Assembly: GCA_051006995.1 (NCBI GenBank)
Contig: JBPCSQ010000016.1
Coordinates: forward strand, 1-64,000
Source: JAIQGF01 sp051006995
GTDB lineage: Bacteria; Acidobacteriota; Terriglobia; Terriglobales; Acidobacteriaceae
DNA: 64,000 nt
Direction of reading: 5' to 3'
Shown here: positions 1 through 9,501 of the stretch, one piece after another
Layout of the letters: each line of letters begins with the position of its first letter
Position numbering within the stretch: the stretch's first letter is position 1
The notes under the pieces: model-generated
What the model saw: the letters and a program-made list of their open reading frames with translations, nothing else
Told to the model about the DNA's origin: nothing
Database searches by the model: none
Made by a program: the position numbers and the translations under genes

Positions 1-881
1 TGCTGCACCGGTTTGCCAACGGGCTGTACATGCAGGCTGCCTACACCTGGTCGAAGTGCATTGACAACGGATCTGGTTCGCAGTTCGGCGACGAGCTAAA
101 CGGCCTGATCCAGTGGGGTGATGAAACTCACACCGGCGGGCTGGACCAGGGCCTGTGCGACTTCGATCGTACGCACCGGCTGAGCTTGAGCTGGAACTAC
201 GAGCTGCCCATCGGCCGCTGGTTCAATATTTCGAACCATGGCTTGGGCAAGGCGGTCAACGGCTGGGCGGTCAACGGCCTGCTCACCTGGCAGTCGGGTC
301 TGCCGTTCATGGTGTTCGACGCTTCTTCCTGCACGGCGACGGACATTAACTGCAACAACGGCGCCAACTTCGCGACCTATGGAACGGGAGCGAATCGAGC
401 GACCGCGTTCGTGTCCACGCCGGACTGCCAGGTTGGGACAATCGATTGCTGGATCAACCCGGCGGCCTTCGCTGGTTCTGCGACGGGAGCGGGTAGCCAG
501 ACCTGTCTGGACTCGCAACTCGCTCCGGACCCGACCTGCGCCTCGGGACTGTTTGCCGAAGGCAATGTCCCGCGCAACATCTACCGCGGACCGCGGCAGT
601 CGAATATCGACTTCTCTTTGGCCAAGGTGACCAAGGTCACGGAGAAGACGGCGCTGCAGTTCCGCTGGGAGGTGTTCAACCTGTTTAACCACCCAGCATT
701 TGCCGGACCGGGCGCCGGCGGCCCCGGCGCCTCCAACGGCAACTACGGGTTTATCGATGTCACCGGCGACACATTGCCGGCAACACCGGCTGCGGCAGAC
801 CAGCACGTTCGCGCGACACGCATTGCGTCCACGGCAAATCGGCCCCGCATCATGCAGTTTGCTGTGAAGTTCAGCTTCTAA
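1..881 (+). CDS. TonB-dependent receptor (Oar-like), C-terminal part only
   Basis: The reading frame is open from the left edge and ends at TAA 879-881, so only about the last 290 residues are present. The protein is rich in aromatic beta-strand segments and ends in a terminal Phe-rich strand (VKFSF), the usual outer-membrane barrel ending. The run FNLFNHPAF followed by a FGFI/YGFI-type segment is typical of the very large carboxypeptidase-regulatory-domain/TonB receptors expanded in Acidobacteriota. The likely role is an outer-membrane receptor for a polymer or siderophore; the ligand cannot be read here. A strong terminator follows directly. The family call is firm, the substrate unknown. 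Confidence 0.85.
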   Translation, partial: LHRFANGLYMQAAYTWSKCIDNGSGSQFGDELNGLIQWGDETHTGGLDQGLCDFDRTHRLSLSWNYELPIGRWFNISNHGLGKAVNGWAVNGLLTWQSGLPFMVFDASSCTATDINCNNGANFATYGTGANRATAFVSTPDCQVGTIDCWINPAAFAGSATGAGSQTCLDSQLAPDPTCASGLFAEGNVPRNIYRGPRQSNIDFSLAKVTKVTEKTALQFRWEVFNLFNHPAFAGPGAGGPGASNGNYGFIDVTGDTLPATPAAADQHVRATRIASTANRPRIMQFAVKFSF

Positions 882-900
882 TTCACAGTAGCTTCACTCT

Positions 901-930
901 GAGGGAGGCGCTTCCGCCTCCCTTTCTTAT
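901..930 (+). terminator. Rho-independent terminator of the TonB receptor gene
   Basis: A perfect 8-bp stem GGGAGGCG/CGCCTCCC (903-910 and 915-922) with a CTTC tetraloop is followed by TTTCTT. It starts about 20 bases after the receptor stop codon. Confidence 0.9.
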
Positions 931-1040
931 TCGCGGGAACCTGTGTGGGTTTTCTTAGTCAGGTTGTCTGGTTCGGCGCGATGTTCTTGGAGCGGCGAGA
1001 CCGGGGGGCCCATTACAATACTCGGAGATCAACCGGCGAG

Positions 1041-1253
1041 ATGGATACCAACATGGCTCTAGAAATGAAGACCCAATGCGAGATTTGTCACAAGGCGTTG
1101 GCGCTGGATTCAGAGGCGTACATCTGTTCTTACGAGTGCACCTACTGTCCGAAGTGTGCCGTCTCCATGAACCGGGTGTGCCGCAACTGTAATGGCCAGC
1201 TGATCCTGAGACCGAAACGAGACGAAGCCGAATGCGGCGGCGGAAAAGGATGA
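1041..1253 (+). CDS. DUF1272 domain protein (small zinc-binding)
   Basis: This 70-residue protein matches the DUF1272 layout: an N-terminal MALEMKTQCEICHKAL, then CSYECTYCPKCA, then CRNCNGQL, giving several CxxC pairs likely to hold zinc. The frame stays open further upstream to 945, but the extra N-terminal residues are unlike the family. I therefore place the start at ATG 1041 (ATG 1053 is the alternative). Function is unknown; proteins of this kind are usually single small genes, as here. No partner gene is evident. Confidence 0.8.
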   Translation: MDTNMALEMKTQCEICHKALALDSEAYICSYECTYCPKCAVSMNRVCRNCNGQLILRPKRDEAECGGGKG

Positions 1254-1333
1254 TGCGAGCAAGAACCTTCGGCCTTCGGGTCGCCAAAGCGTCTCTGCCC
1301 CTAATGGCCACCAGTCCCCGGCCGTCGACGCGA

Positions 1334-1902
1334 TTACGGGGCTTTCTGTCTTTGGAGTTTCTTAATCGCCTCGGCCGCCCTGGTGCTGTTGGGATCTAAT
1401 TCAAGCGATTTCTCATAGTTCTTGAGGGCCAGTTCCGTGTCGCCGTGGTTCATGTAAGCTTCACCAAGACTATCGTAAACATTCGAGGATGCCGGATGGG
1501 CCTCGACGTTCAAACGGAAAACCTTGATAGCTGCCTCCGCATCACGTTGCCTCATCAGCTCATACGTCCCGGCGTATCTTTTCGTCGATGGATTCGCGAC
1601 CGCTGTATTTTTCGATGTCCTGAAGCGCAGGGTCGCGCGCCTGAATGCAGTCTTGAGATGACATGTCAACTGCAATCTGCGGAGCAATCCACGACCGATG
1701 ATCGCGAGGATCCTGATCCTGCCACAAGACAGTAGACAATGGCCATGTGCTCATACAAGTAGCGCACATCACTCTGCCATTGTTCTGCTGTTAAGGAGGG
1801 GCTCTGGCCCGCTCGCGCCTGTCCGACGACGGAACTGCAAATCACGCAGAATGCAAGTAGAAGCGTCGAACAGGTGCTGAATGTTTGCCGGAACGAAATC
1901 AT
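1334..1902 (-). pseudogene. Decayed secreted peptidase/TPR gene
   Basis: Three minus-strand frames together form the remains of one gene. The 5' part (1902 downward) encodes a signal peptide and the segment LTAEQWQSDVRYLYEHMA, resembling the beginning of secreted S41-type peptidases of this phylum. A middle piece in another frame (near 1560-1640) reads DPALQDIEKYSGRESIDEK. The 3' part (1334-1600) is a clear C-terminal TPR block (SNVYDSLGEAYMNHGD, ALKNYEKSLELDPN). The catalytic domain is absent, so a large internal deletion plus frameshifts is inferred. The TPR identity is clear; the peptidase origin is tentative. Confidence 0.6.
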
Positions 1903-1934
1903 ATTTATGGCTTGGACTTCCGACCAGGTTCCGG

Positions 1935-2936
1935 TTACGCATCAAGGATCGGACGAACACACTCTGCGAATTCAGCGCTCGCTCGATCTCCAGTCAGCAA
2001 ATGAATTTCGGTCGGTTTTCTGACACCGAGATTCAATTCGACGGCCCGAGCAATCTGCTCCTGCTCGAAGATCGCTCCTCGACTGACCTCGGGCGTTGTG
2101 CCGAGGTACCGCAGAATCGCCACGCCGACTGCATCCATCGCTATGCGGTCCGTGCCGGCAAGCACAACGTTGGCGGCGACCCTGTTGCCGCTCTCAGGTC
2201 CTCCGCTGGTAAAAGCGTCCACGCCATCGAGTAAGACTAAATCTGGACGATACGCAGCGTTGATTTCGGCAATCATGCGCCGTTGGTTCGGGGACGTGTG
2301 CAGCTCGTTCATGTAGTTGTAAGCGTCCCCCGGAACATACTTCGCCGCCAGCCCGACCGAATTCTTTAAGGAGAGAGTGAAATGGCCGCCGAAACGGTGA
2401 GTCTTCAGGCAACAAGTCTGGACGACCCCGCCCGCTTTTCGAACCATGCGCGGGAAGGCGAACCCCCGCTGCCAGAGACTGTTCTTCTTCCGAATGAGTT
2501 CCCAGTCCTCGCGCCCCAGCTCATCGAGCACGACAGCCTGCGCACCGACTTCCCTCGCAAGCGTAAAAGCGCCCTTATCGTCCATCACTTGGCGCGTATT
2601 GCCCATACCGCTGCGCTCGCCAATCGTGAGTGGGCCTGCTTTCATTGCCTTTAGCTTATGCATCAGGGTAGACAGTGTCGCGATGTGGGTCGAGCCGGGA
2701 GGCGGGTCGGCACTGTTGAAGTTGGGTTTAACAAATAGATCCTTCCCGCGCCACGATTCTAATTCTAAAAGGTCGATGGCACGATTCACCCCGAATCTTC
2801 TGTCTGAAGTTTTGACCAAGGCCACCGGCACGGTCGAGGATACTGCAGCGTCAGCCGTACTCCCATGGAGAAGCGGCGAGGCCAGAGCAACCCCGCCAAA
2901 CTGCACTGTCTTTTGAAGGAACTGGCGCCGGTCCAT
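1935..2936 (-). CDS. DUF362 domain protein with Tat-like signal
   Basis: The product has 333 residues. It begins MDRRQFLQ, a twin-arginine-type signal, so export is likely. The body matches DUF362: LFVKPNFNSADPPPGSTH near the start, a TCCLKTHRFGGHFTLSLKN core, and LVLLDGVDAFTSGGPESG. DUF362 proteins are often ferredoxin-like or of unknown function; this copy has no visible ferredoxin cysteine clusters. AAGGAG lies upstream of ATG 2936. It follows the M3-like gene by 18 bases and is probably cotranscribed with it. The family call is firm, the role unknown. Confidence 0.85.
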   Translation of the reverse strand: MDRRQFLQKTVQFGGVALASPLLHGSTADAAVSSTVPVALVKTSDRRFGVNRAIDLLELESWRGKDLFVKPNFNSADPPPGSTHIATLSTLMHKLKAMKAGPLTIGERSGMGNTRQVMDDKGAFTLAREVGAQAVVLDELGREDWELIRKKNSLWQRGFAFPRMVRKAGGVVQTCCLKTHRFGGHFTLSLKNSVGLAAKYVPGDAYNYMNELHTSPNQRRMIAEINAAYRPDLVLLDGVDAFTSGGPESGNRVAANVVLAGTDRIAMDAVGVAILRYLGTTPEVSRGAIFEQEQIARAVELNLGVRKPTEIHLLTGDRASAEFAECVRPILDA

Positions 2937-2954
2937 TCCTACTACTCTCCTTAC

Positions 2955-4859
2955 TCAGCGGTTCCTGATCAGCTCCTCCAGTTCGTCCATCTGGCGGTCC
3001 ATGCGCCGCATCAATGCACGATACGGTGCGGCTTTTGCAAGGTCAATTCCCTCCGGCACCAGGAGCTGGTAGGTGCGATCGTAGTCACTGTGGTCGAGAA
3101 GTTGAATTGATGCTCTGCCGGCACCATCTCCGGCGTCAATTTTCTCCTTGATTTGAGCTGCCGCCGCCATCGCCGCCGGCCAAACCTGATACTCATACGA
3201 AAGAAACGGAATGGAAAAGGTCATCCATTCCGCAGCATAGGCCTCGTCCATGGCCGAGGGTGTGTTCCCCTCGTAATACTCTCTCAACAAGTTCAAGTAC
3301 ATTTCCGATATCTGAGACCCGCTTGGCGTCTTGCCGGCGGCGATGAGTGCCTCGATCTTGTTGTCCAGTTCCGCCACGATCGCCCAACGAAAATATCTTT
3401 CCCATATGGAATCCAGTGCATTTGCCAGACAGACAATACGTTCCTCCCGAGAGGTGGCATGTGCCAGAACGTAATCATCGTAGAGCATGAAACCTACATA
3501 AATAATCGCATTGGTATAGATCCCGGGATCATCCCTGGCCTCAGGCGCGCGATCACGCGGAATGTCTCCAAACGACATCATAAGCGTGAGTCCACCAGCC
3601 AAATTCCTTGCGTTCCGATACGTCGGCTGGTAACTCATGATGAGATAGGGATTCGCGCCACCCACTGGCGGATAAATTTCCAATGAACCACGCTTGCCCG
3701 GGCTTGGGGGCAAATGCATCCACCTCGCTTCCAAACGCTGGCGAAGGCGCTCCTGGTAGGTTGCACCCAGCGGTAGGGAAGCCGCAATCGCAGTGGACAG
3801 AGCATCGGCCACTCCGACCTGCCGCCCCGAATCGAACTGTGCGAAGAGATCGCGATATGCGGCCTCCTGGTGGCCCAAGACCTGGCTGCGAAGCTTGAGA
3901 TACCGATGAAGGCTAGCCAGATTCTGGCGTGCTTCGTCTATGAGTAACCGATGACTGCCTTCGGGCATGCCGTCGTTTAGGAACCAGAGGGCGTCCACAC
4001 CATCCGCGAAACGCCGATCGCGCGCCACCGCCAGGTCCGCTTCGATTCTCTGCGTGTAGAAAAGACCGAAGAGGCCCTGGAGCGTCCGAAGGCGCCCGAG
4101 GAAAGCGCTCCTGGCATGCGCTTTTTGTTCCACATCTTCAAGCTCTGGGTATTGCGCACGGTACGTTGATAAGTTGAGGACAAAATCATTTCCAGCGACG
4201 TTCTTCATCCTTGGCCACTCAAGGTCCGAGTCGTGAAGCGCCCAGAAGGCGGCGCCGGACAATTGACTCCAGCCAGCCATGCTGGCAACGAGTGCCTGCT
4301 CGTTGGCGCGCAGCGTATGCGGGGATTCACGGAGGATCCGAAGGATGCGAACACGGTGCCTGGCCAGCCTTGGTTCCCCTTTCAGCCAACTCGAGATGCG
4401 TTCCTGCCCGATTGCCCGAACTTCGTCGGAGACGAATGCGACTGCGGACTCGACCTGTCTTTCTAGCGTATTCGCCACACCGGATTGACTTTGTGCTACC
4501 GCCGACCGGCTGTCCAGATTGCTTAGAAGCTCTCCATAGACGGCCATTTTGGCCACATGAGCCCGGAGATCTGCAACCTCGTCGAGCGTACCTGCCAAGT
4601 CCTTCGCGGTTCGAATCGTGCCCTTGAGCCTGCCGATTTTTCCAATTCCTTGGACTACCGATTCCCGGTCCGCATCCCACGCGGCTCGATTCCGATACAA
4701 CGAAGAAAGATCCCATGTGTAGTGGTTAACATCGCCGCTGATCGCCTGCGCTTGCGCCAATGCACCACCTGCCATCAGTAGTGACGCGGAGGCAGCCAAC
4801 ATGTGCATGAATAGTTTGGTTCTGCAGAATCGCCTCGTACCTGCATTCATACGCGGCAT
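2955..4859 (-). CDS. M3/PepF-type oligoendopeptidase homologue lacking its zinc site
   Basis: The product is a secreted ~630-residue protein (signal peptide MLAASASLLMAGGALAQA) with the fold signature of M3B oligoendopeptidase F: DLSSLYRNRAAWDAD near the N-terminus and PYLIMSYQPTYRNARNLA before the catalytic helix. Where active M3 enzymes have HEXXH, this protein reads AGGLT (residues 421-425). The downstream helix that normally supplies the third zinc ligand Glu reads NAIIYVGFML. It therefore appears to be a catalytically dead paralogue, or to use different chemistry. ATG 4850, with GAGG upstream, may be the true start. The DUF362 gene follows 18 bases later. Length is normal for the family, so this is not a simple truncation. 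Confidence 0.75.
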   Translation of the reverse strand: MPRMNAGTRRFCRTKLFMHMLAASASLLMAGGALAQAQAISGDVNHYTWDLSSLYRNRAAWDADRESVVQGIGKIGRLKGTIRTAKDLAGTLDEVADLRAHVAKMAVYGELLSNLDSRSAVAQSQSGVANTLERQVESAVAFVSDEVRAIGQERISSWLKGEPRLARHRVRILRILRESPHTLRANEQALVASMAGWSQLSGAAFWALHDSDLEWPRMKNVAGNDFVLNLSTYRAQYPELEDVEQKAHARSAFLGRLRTLQGLFGLFYTQRIEADLAVARDRRFADGVDALWFLNDGMPEGSHRLLIDEARQNLASLHRYLKLRSQVLGHQEAAYRDLFAQFDSGRQVGVADALSTAIAASLPLGATYQERLRQRLEARWMHLPPSPGKRGSLEIYPPVGGANPYLIMSYQPTYRNARNLAGGLTLMMSFGDIPRDRAPEARDDPGIYTNAIIYVGFMLYDDYVLAHATSREERIVCLANALDSIWERYFRWAIVAELDNKIEALIAAGKTPSGSQISEMYLNLLREYYEGNTPSAMDEAYAAEWMTFSIPFLSYEYQVWPAAMAAAAQIKEKIDAGDGAGRASIQLLDHSDYDRTYQLLVPEGIDLAKAAPYRALMRRMDRQMDELEELIRNR

Positions 4860-5031
4860 CCTCGAAGGAACATCTTACGTTTCGAAGACCAGCACGGTTG
4901 ACAAGCAGGGACAGCCACACCTGATTCGAGGACAAACAATTGCCGTTCCCTAGATTCCTTGCTAGCTTGTAAAGAACTCACATGCAATGGTCCTTCATAT
5001 TTGTCTATTGGGCACACTCAATGACCTACTG

Positions 5032-5637
5032 ATGAAAGGGCCAGTCTATGATTGCTACAGAGTGATCCGCAAACTCCATGCTCACGCTCGTGCCAGTCTG
5101 GCCGTATTGGTTCTGTGCTTTAGCACAGCGACGTCGGCTCAGATGATGTTCCATGGCGTCTCCACAACTGGTGGTGCATCAGGGCAAGCGTCGGTTCCAG
5201 GCCAGGAAGCAGCTTTGGCTCCTGAGAGCAAGTACCCGGAAGCGATTCGGCGCCTTCACGAAATTGACATGAGAGCGGGCAAGGCGGGCGACGTGGAGAC
5301 ACTCGCATCTCTGTGGGCTGAAGATGCTGTAGCGTTGCCGCCGGGGATGCCTCCTATCATCGGGCAAGCCGCGATACGTCAGTGGCTCCTTAGTAGCCGG
5401 CCTGACATGAAAAAAGTGGTTATCACCAAGTACCTCTTGAATTTTAAAGAAGTCATAGTCGAAGGTGACTACGCATTCGAGTGGGCCACAACGTCGATCG
5501 TGGCGAGAATGCAATCACCAGCACGAATAATGGAGGTATCCGGGAATCTGATGAGGGTACTGCGGCGGCAATCTGATGGATCGTGGAAGATTGCTCGATC
5601 TGCATGGAATCAGGCCCATCCCACGATACGCAAATAG
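5032..5637 (+). CDS. Secreted SnoaL/DUF4440-like protein
   Basis: The product is about 201 residues with a signal peptide (ASLAVLVLCFSTATSAQ). After a low-complexity linker comes an NTF2-like domain: a helix with IDMRAGKAGDVETLASLWAEDAVALPPGMPPIIG, then strands ending GSWKIARSAWNQ. This is the DUF4440 pattern. The frame extends to ATG 4987, but the signal peptide fits better with ATG 5032. Such proteins are periplasmic and mostly of unknown ligand. It is a stand-alone gene. Confidence 0.75.
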   Translation: MKGPVYDCYRVIRKLHAHARASLAVLVLCFSTATSAQMMFHGVSTTGGASGQASVPGQEAALAPESKYPEAIRRLHEIDMRAGKAGDVETLASLWAEDAVALPPGMPPIIGQAAIRQWLLSSRPDMKKVVITKYLLNFKEVIVEGDYAFEWATTSIVARMQSPARIMEVSGNLMRVLRRQSDGSWKIARSAWNQAHPTIRK

Positions 5638-5762
5638 ATCGATGCCTTCAAGAGACGGCTTCGTGTGGAGAGCCCAGTCGTGATCTCTCAATTGTTGGAA
5701 CGGGGTTGTTCGTGAAAGGCAGCGAAACAATACCAAGAAATGCGCGAGGCAGTCGCTGAGCA

Positions 5763-6224
5763 GTGAACAAGACGCACGAGTACCACCTGACAATTAGTTG
5801 GATCGGAAATCGAGGATCCGGAACGTCCGCCTATGCGGCCTACAGCCGTGATCACATCATTTCGGCAGCCGGCAAGTCTGCGAATATTGCCGGCTCTTCC
5901 GACCCATCGTTTTGCGGTGATCCACAACGCTACAGCCCAGAAGAGCTACTGGTGGCTGCCTTGTCAGCGTGCCACATGCTGTGGTTCTTGCACCTGTGCG
6001 CCGTGTCTGGCATCGTTGTGACCGAATATGCTGATGATGCCGCCGGAACAATGGTAGAGCATCCCGATGGTTCAGGCGAGTTCACGTCCGTCACGCTGCA
6101 CCCCAAAGTAACCCTTAACAATCCAGGGCGTAACAACGAGCTCGCCCACCTTCACGCAAAGGCTCACTCGCTGTGCTTCATCGCTCGCTCGATGAACTTT
6201 CCAGTGCAGCACGACCCGAGGTAA
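5763..6224 (+). CDS. OsmC family peroxiredoxin-like protein
   Basis: The 153-residue product starts at GTG. It has the OsmC/Ohr arrangement: SPEELLVAALSACHMLWFLHLCA carries the first reactive cysteine in a helix, and a second Cys lies in KAHSLCFIARSMNFPV. Family members are two-cysteine peroxidases that reduce organic hydroperoxides. The cysteine contexts favour the YhfA/OsmC-like branch over classic Ohr. It is a stand-alone gene. Confidence 0.85.
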   Translation: MNKTHEYHLTISWIGNRGSGTSAYAAYSRDHIISAAGKSANIAGSSDPSFCGDPQRYSPEELLVAALSACHMLWFLHLCAVSGIVVTEYADDAAGTMVEHPDGSGEFTSVTLHPKVTLNNPGRNNELAHLHAKAHSLCFIARSMNFPVQHDPR

Positions 6225-6303
6225 AAGCTAGAATGTTTATGAGCTAGTAAACAGACAAGCGAAGCTCTACTAGACGAAAGACGCTGCGGCAAGCCTCCCC
6301 GAC

Positions 6304-7452
6304 CTATCCCAGTGCAATTTCTATGCGACCCCGGAGTTGACTCAGCCTCTCAACCGTTTCGTTGCTGAAGACCAGGCGAACGTGTCGATCGCCTTGCCGC
6401 GGCCCCCAATCACGCATCGGAGTTGCAGCGATCTTTCCTTCCTGCAGCAGCCGCGAAGAAGCGGCGAAGGAGTCGAGGCCCAGCTCAGCTACATCAAGCA
6501 GGAGAGACCATCCTCCGGCTGCAGTCATTACAGGGTATCCTCGAAGCTGCTCGAGGACCACGTCACGGCGGCGCTGCCATTCAGCGACAGCAGGCTCGAT
6601 TTCCTCGGGAGGCAACTGAAGTGCAGCCAGGGCTCCAGCCTGCGATATGCCAACTGGGGTCACGACGTTGTAAATGTGGGCGCGGTGAATGTCACTGATA
6701 ATGTCTTCGGGAGCGACCACCCAGCCAACACGCCAACCAATCATCCTGTACTCCTTCGAGACCGATCCGATGGTAATCGTTCTTCCTTCCATGTCGGGCA
6801 GGGCGGCCGGATGAAAGTACTCGCGGTGGTCGAACAGAATCCTTTCCATTGCGGCGTTGTAAATCAGCCATAGCGACCGTTCTCTACATATGTCGGCAAT
6901 CGCCCCCCATTCGACAGCATTCAACACAGCGCCCGATGGCATGGACGGGTTCATCAGGAAAAGAGCGCGCGTATGTTCAGTCACTGCCGCTTTTAGTGCG
7001 TCCAGGTCGAGGCGCCACTCTTTGCCACTCGCCCCAAAGGGCGCGAATTTCGGAACCCCTCCTGCAAGCCGCACACGATTGATCATGCCGGCATACGTTG
7101 GATCGGTAAGAATCACCTCGTCACCAGGATCTATTGTCGCCAGCAAAACGTCCAGCATACCTTCAGTAGCCCCACACGTAATCACAATGTTCTTCACAGT
7201 GTAGGGGCGCCCGGTCTGGTGTTGCAGGCGCGCTGCAATCGCGGTGCGAAGGCGAAGGTCGCCGCCGAATGGCAGATAACTATTCGCCGAGCGAGAGGCA
7301 AGCGCGGATTGCGTCGCGGTAATGGCAACGGGCGGAGGAGGAACATCCGTGTCCAGATTCTCCAGGCGCAGAACGTCCGGATCATTGCCAACGGCTGCAG
7401 CAACCCGGTCGATTGAGAACCCTGGGATATCCATCATTCGTTTGGTTGCCAT
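6304..7452 (-). CDS. PLP-dependent aminotransferase class I/II with altered active-site motifs
   Basis: The 382-residue fold-type I aminotransferase has the Schiff-base lysine in SVSKEYRMIGWRVGW and the domain start YLPFGGDLRLRTAIA. Several usually conserved positions differ. The NPxNPTG motif reads NPSMPSG, and the segment normally SDEVY (Asp binds the pyridine nitrogen, Tyr the PLP oxygen) reads YNAAM. The enzyme may therefore have a different reaction or substrate. I place the start at ATG 7452 (MATKRMMDIPG); the frame extends 19 codons further. The HD-domain gene lies 84 bases upstream on the same strand, so joint transcription is likely. Confidence 0.8.
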   Translation of the reverse strand: MATKRMMDIPGFSIDRVAAAVGNDPDVLRLENLDTDVPPPPVAITATQSALASRSANSYLPFGGDLRLRTAIAARLQHQTGRPYTVKNIVITCGATEGMLDVLLATIDPGDEVILTDPTYAGMINRVRLAGGVPKFAPFGASGKEWRLDLDALKAAVTEHTRALFLMNPSMPSGAVLNAVEWGAIADICRERSLWLIYNAAMERILFDHREYFHPAALPDMEGRTITIGSVSKEYRMIGWRVGWVVAPEDIISDIHRAHIYNVVTPVGISQAGALAALQLPPEEIEPAVAEWQRRRDVVLEQLRGYPVMTAAGGWSLLLDVAELGLDSFAASSRLLQEGKIAATPMRDWGPRQGDRHVRLVFSNETVERLSQLRGRIEIALG

Positions 7453-7536
7453 GCTCCGAAGTCCTTTCATGCACGGACCCTGTCTCTGGCACCATTCCTT
7501 GGATGTCATCGGGGAGAACTTGTGGCGATTCCGGCT

Positions 7537-8274
7537 TTACTCGTCGAATGGAGACTCCGCGATCCTATCGCATGCATTGCGAGCATGAAATTCCGGTACC
7601 TGACGGTCCCGGATATCACGCATAAAGCCGCTCGAAGCCGCGTTTGGATAACGCCTCACAACTCCGGCGCAGGTCCTCACAAACTCAGTCTTGAACCTCA
7701 GCCGAGGGAAAGCCCGGACGATCTCTTCCGCCGCTTGTCGCGTAAGCTCAGCAAAATTCGGGCCAAGCACATCATAACCGGCGCCTACGCCCACGAGCGA
7801 TACTTCTGGGCGCTTGAATTGTCCCGCCACGGAAGCATGCAATGCGATCCCATCCCATATGACCGCGCGTTGCTCATCGGAAACACCCCGCTTTTCGAGG
7901 AATTCAGTCGCCACCTGCGCACCCTGCACTGGGAAGGGCAACGGGCCCATGAAGGATTCCGTCATCCCGATATCGTGCAATACACACGCCAAGTAGAGCA
8001 GCTCATCATCAAACCGATCACCACGAGCCTTGCCGGCGAGCGCTCCAAAGAGATAGGTGCGCATGGCATGGTTGAACAGGAACTCCGGCGACGATCGTCT
8101 CGTTAGGTCGGTTGCCTCAATTGCGATCCTTGAGTCCACCAGACGAATTCCCGCAACTGTCTTCGCCACCAGGGGGGCTTGCTTCAAAACTCGCTTTGGG
8201 CTGCCGGCAAATGGTGCGAGCGAACCGGTCATCATCAATGCGCAGGCTCCCTTTGTCAGTTCGCGTCGATTCAT
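7537..8274 (-). CDS. HD-domain hydrolase, exported
   Basis: The 245-residue protein begins MNRRELTKG followed by a hydrophobic stretch, a probable Tat or lipoprotein-type signal. The HD superfamily metal site is visible: FNHAMRTYLFG, then YLACVLHDIGM, then further His/Asp in VIWDGIALHASV. This resembles the cyanamide-hydratase/HD phosphohydrolase group. Family members hydrolyse phosphomonoesters or add water to small molecules; the substrate here is unknown. It lies upstream of the aminotransferase gene on the same strand. Confidence 0.75.
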   Translation of the reverse strand: MNRRELTKGACALMMTGSLAPFAGSPKRVLKQAPLVAKTVAGIRLVDSRIAIEATDLTRRSSPEFLFNHAMRTYLFGALAGKARGDRFDDELLYLACVLHDIGMTESFMGPLPFPVQGAQVATEFLEKRGVSDEQRAVIWDGIALHASVAGQFKRPEVSLVGVGAGYDVLGPNFAELTRQAAEEIVRAFPRLRFKTEFVRTCAGVVRRYPNAASSGFMRDIRDRQVPEFHARNACDRIAESPFDE

Positions 8275-8972
8275 GCCATGCCACCCCAGGCCATGTAGAA
8301 GTGACTCTAGCAGTGAAGGAAAACTTTCGAACTCAGGGTGGGACGAGTTGTTGTCCAGAAAGGACAGACTGCCACAGAATCCACGCCAACTGTGCGGGCA
8401 TCAGGCAGGAGCGGCGGAGTTCGCGAGAGCGATTTGCAATTCACGAGGGGTGTGCTGTTCGACACTGTTGATTCCAACCGCGGCAAACCCACCGAGCTGT
8501 GCACAAGATCAGAGTTGCAATCAGTTTCATAACGATAAGATGAACTACCGCCAGCGTTGGAGTTGGTTACTTAGCGTCTCAACCACCGCTGGGAGAGAGT
8601 TTCCGGAGACTGTCTACCATGACAGAATTCAATTGGTTTGGGCTTGAGGACAAGTGGCATGCAAGCTGGGGACTAACCCACAACCCTGCCTCCACCTCCT
8701 GTGCGAGTTTTGGCGTATGACCGGCGGCCGGTAAGGATTTCACCGCGACGAATTAGCAACGCTGGAAGACGAGTGCCCATCTTGGGGTTTAGACAAACGA
8801 TCTCCACTTCGGATAATTACACGCAGCCCTGCTTGAGAGTTATTTACTTGGGCACACTCTCCGGCACCAGGGAGCCGCGATGACGCGTCCAGCAGGTGAC
8901 CGGGGTGGCGGTCGAGAAGCCATCGGAATTTATCCTGGCGGTCATGGTGTACATCCGCGAGCGATCTGCTTG
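8275..8972. other. Intergenic, no gene recognised
   Basis: About 700 bases between the HD gene start and a small secreted protein. Open frames here lack recognisable motifs, signal peptides or good ribosome sites. I see no RNA gene or repeat. Confidence 0.5.
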
Positions 8973-9221
8973 TCAGGTGTTGTGGTTGCCGGTGCTGCCG
9001 ATCGCGTAGACGAAGGTTTGGTTCTCTTCTCCGCCTTTCTGCTGGAACGACCTGAGGGTAATCAGCAGGCTATTCTCAGAATGCTCGATCCGCATCCACA
9101 TCGTGCTCGTACTGGCGGAGACTTGGCTCCGTGGCTTATCGAGCTGCCAGTACCCCGAGAAATTGGGGAGGCCGGAGGGCAGCAGAAGCAATAAGCTGAC
9201 GACCTGAAGAATTCTGAGCAT
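8973..9221 (-). CDS. Small secreted protein, probably truncated
   Basis: From ATG 9221 (GAGGG six bases upstream) the protein is 82 residues: a signal peptide (LRILQVVSLLLLLPSG), then NFSGYWQLDKPRS and IEHSENSLLITLRS. This layout is common in small secreted acidobacterial proteins that continue for another 50 or more residues of beta strands. The frame stops soon after FVYAIGST, so a 3' truncation or frameshift is likely. Function is unknown. Confidence 0.5.
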   Translation of the reverse strand: MLRILQVVSLLLLLPSGLPNFSGYWQLDKPRSQVSASTSTMWMRIEHSENSLLITLRSFQQKGGEENQTFVYAIGSTGNHNT

Positions 9222-9264
9222 GTGGGCCCTCAAAAGGGCGGGGTACATTTTGCCGTCCTCAGAG

Positions 9265-9501
9265 TCAACGCGAGCCATTCAGCATGGGGATACTGTACAC
9301 GTGAAGCTCTTGGATTTCCCTATCAACATCATATTCGACACGCCGAATTGTAACGCCTTTCTTTTCCACAATAACGTAGCAGGCGCGCCGATCCCCATCG
9401 TAAGAGAGGCCAGCGCTGCCGCTATTCGCAACTGTCAGCACTCCCAATTGACGGACAAATGGTCGGTGTATGTGCCCGCAAACAACAGTCGGGCACTCCA
9501 A
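9265..9501 (-). pseudogene. 3' remnant of a metallophosphoesterase gene
   Basis: The translated stretch reads VVCGHIHRPFVRQLG, then ANSGSAGLSYDGD, ending with VEYDVDRE. This is the C-terminal GHTH-type metal motif and tail of YfcE-like calcineurin phosphoesterases. The N-terminal metal-binding half (D-x-H and GNHD motifs) is missing upstream, so it cannot be an active enzyme. It overlaps no other convincing gene. Confidence 0.6.
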
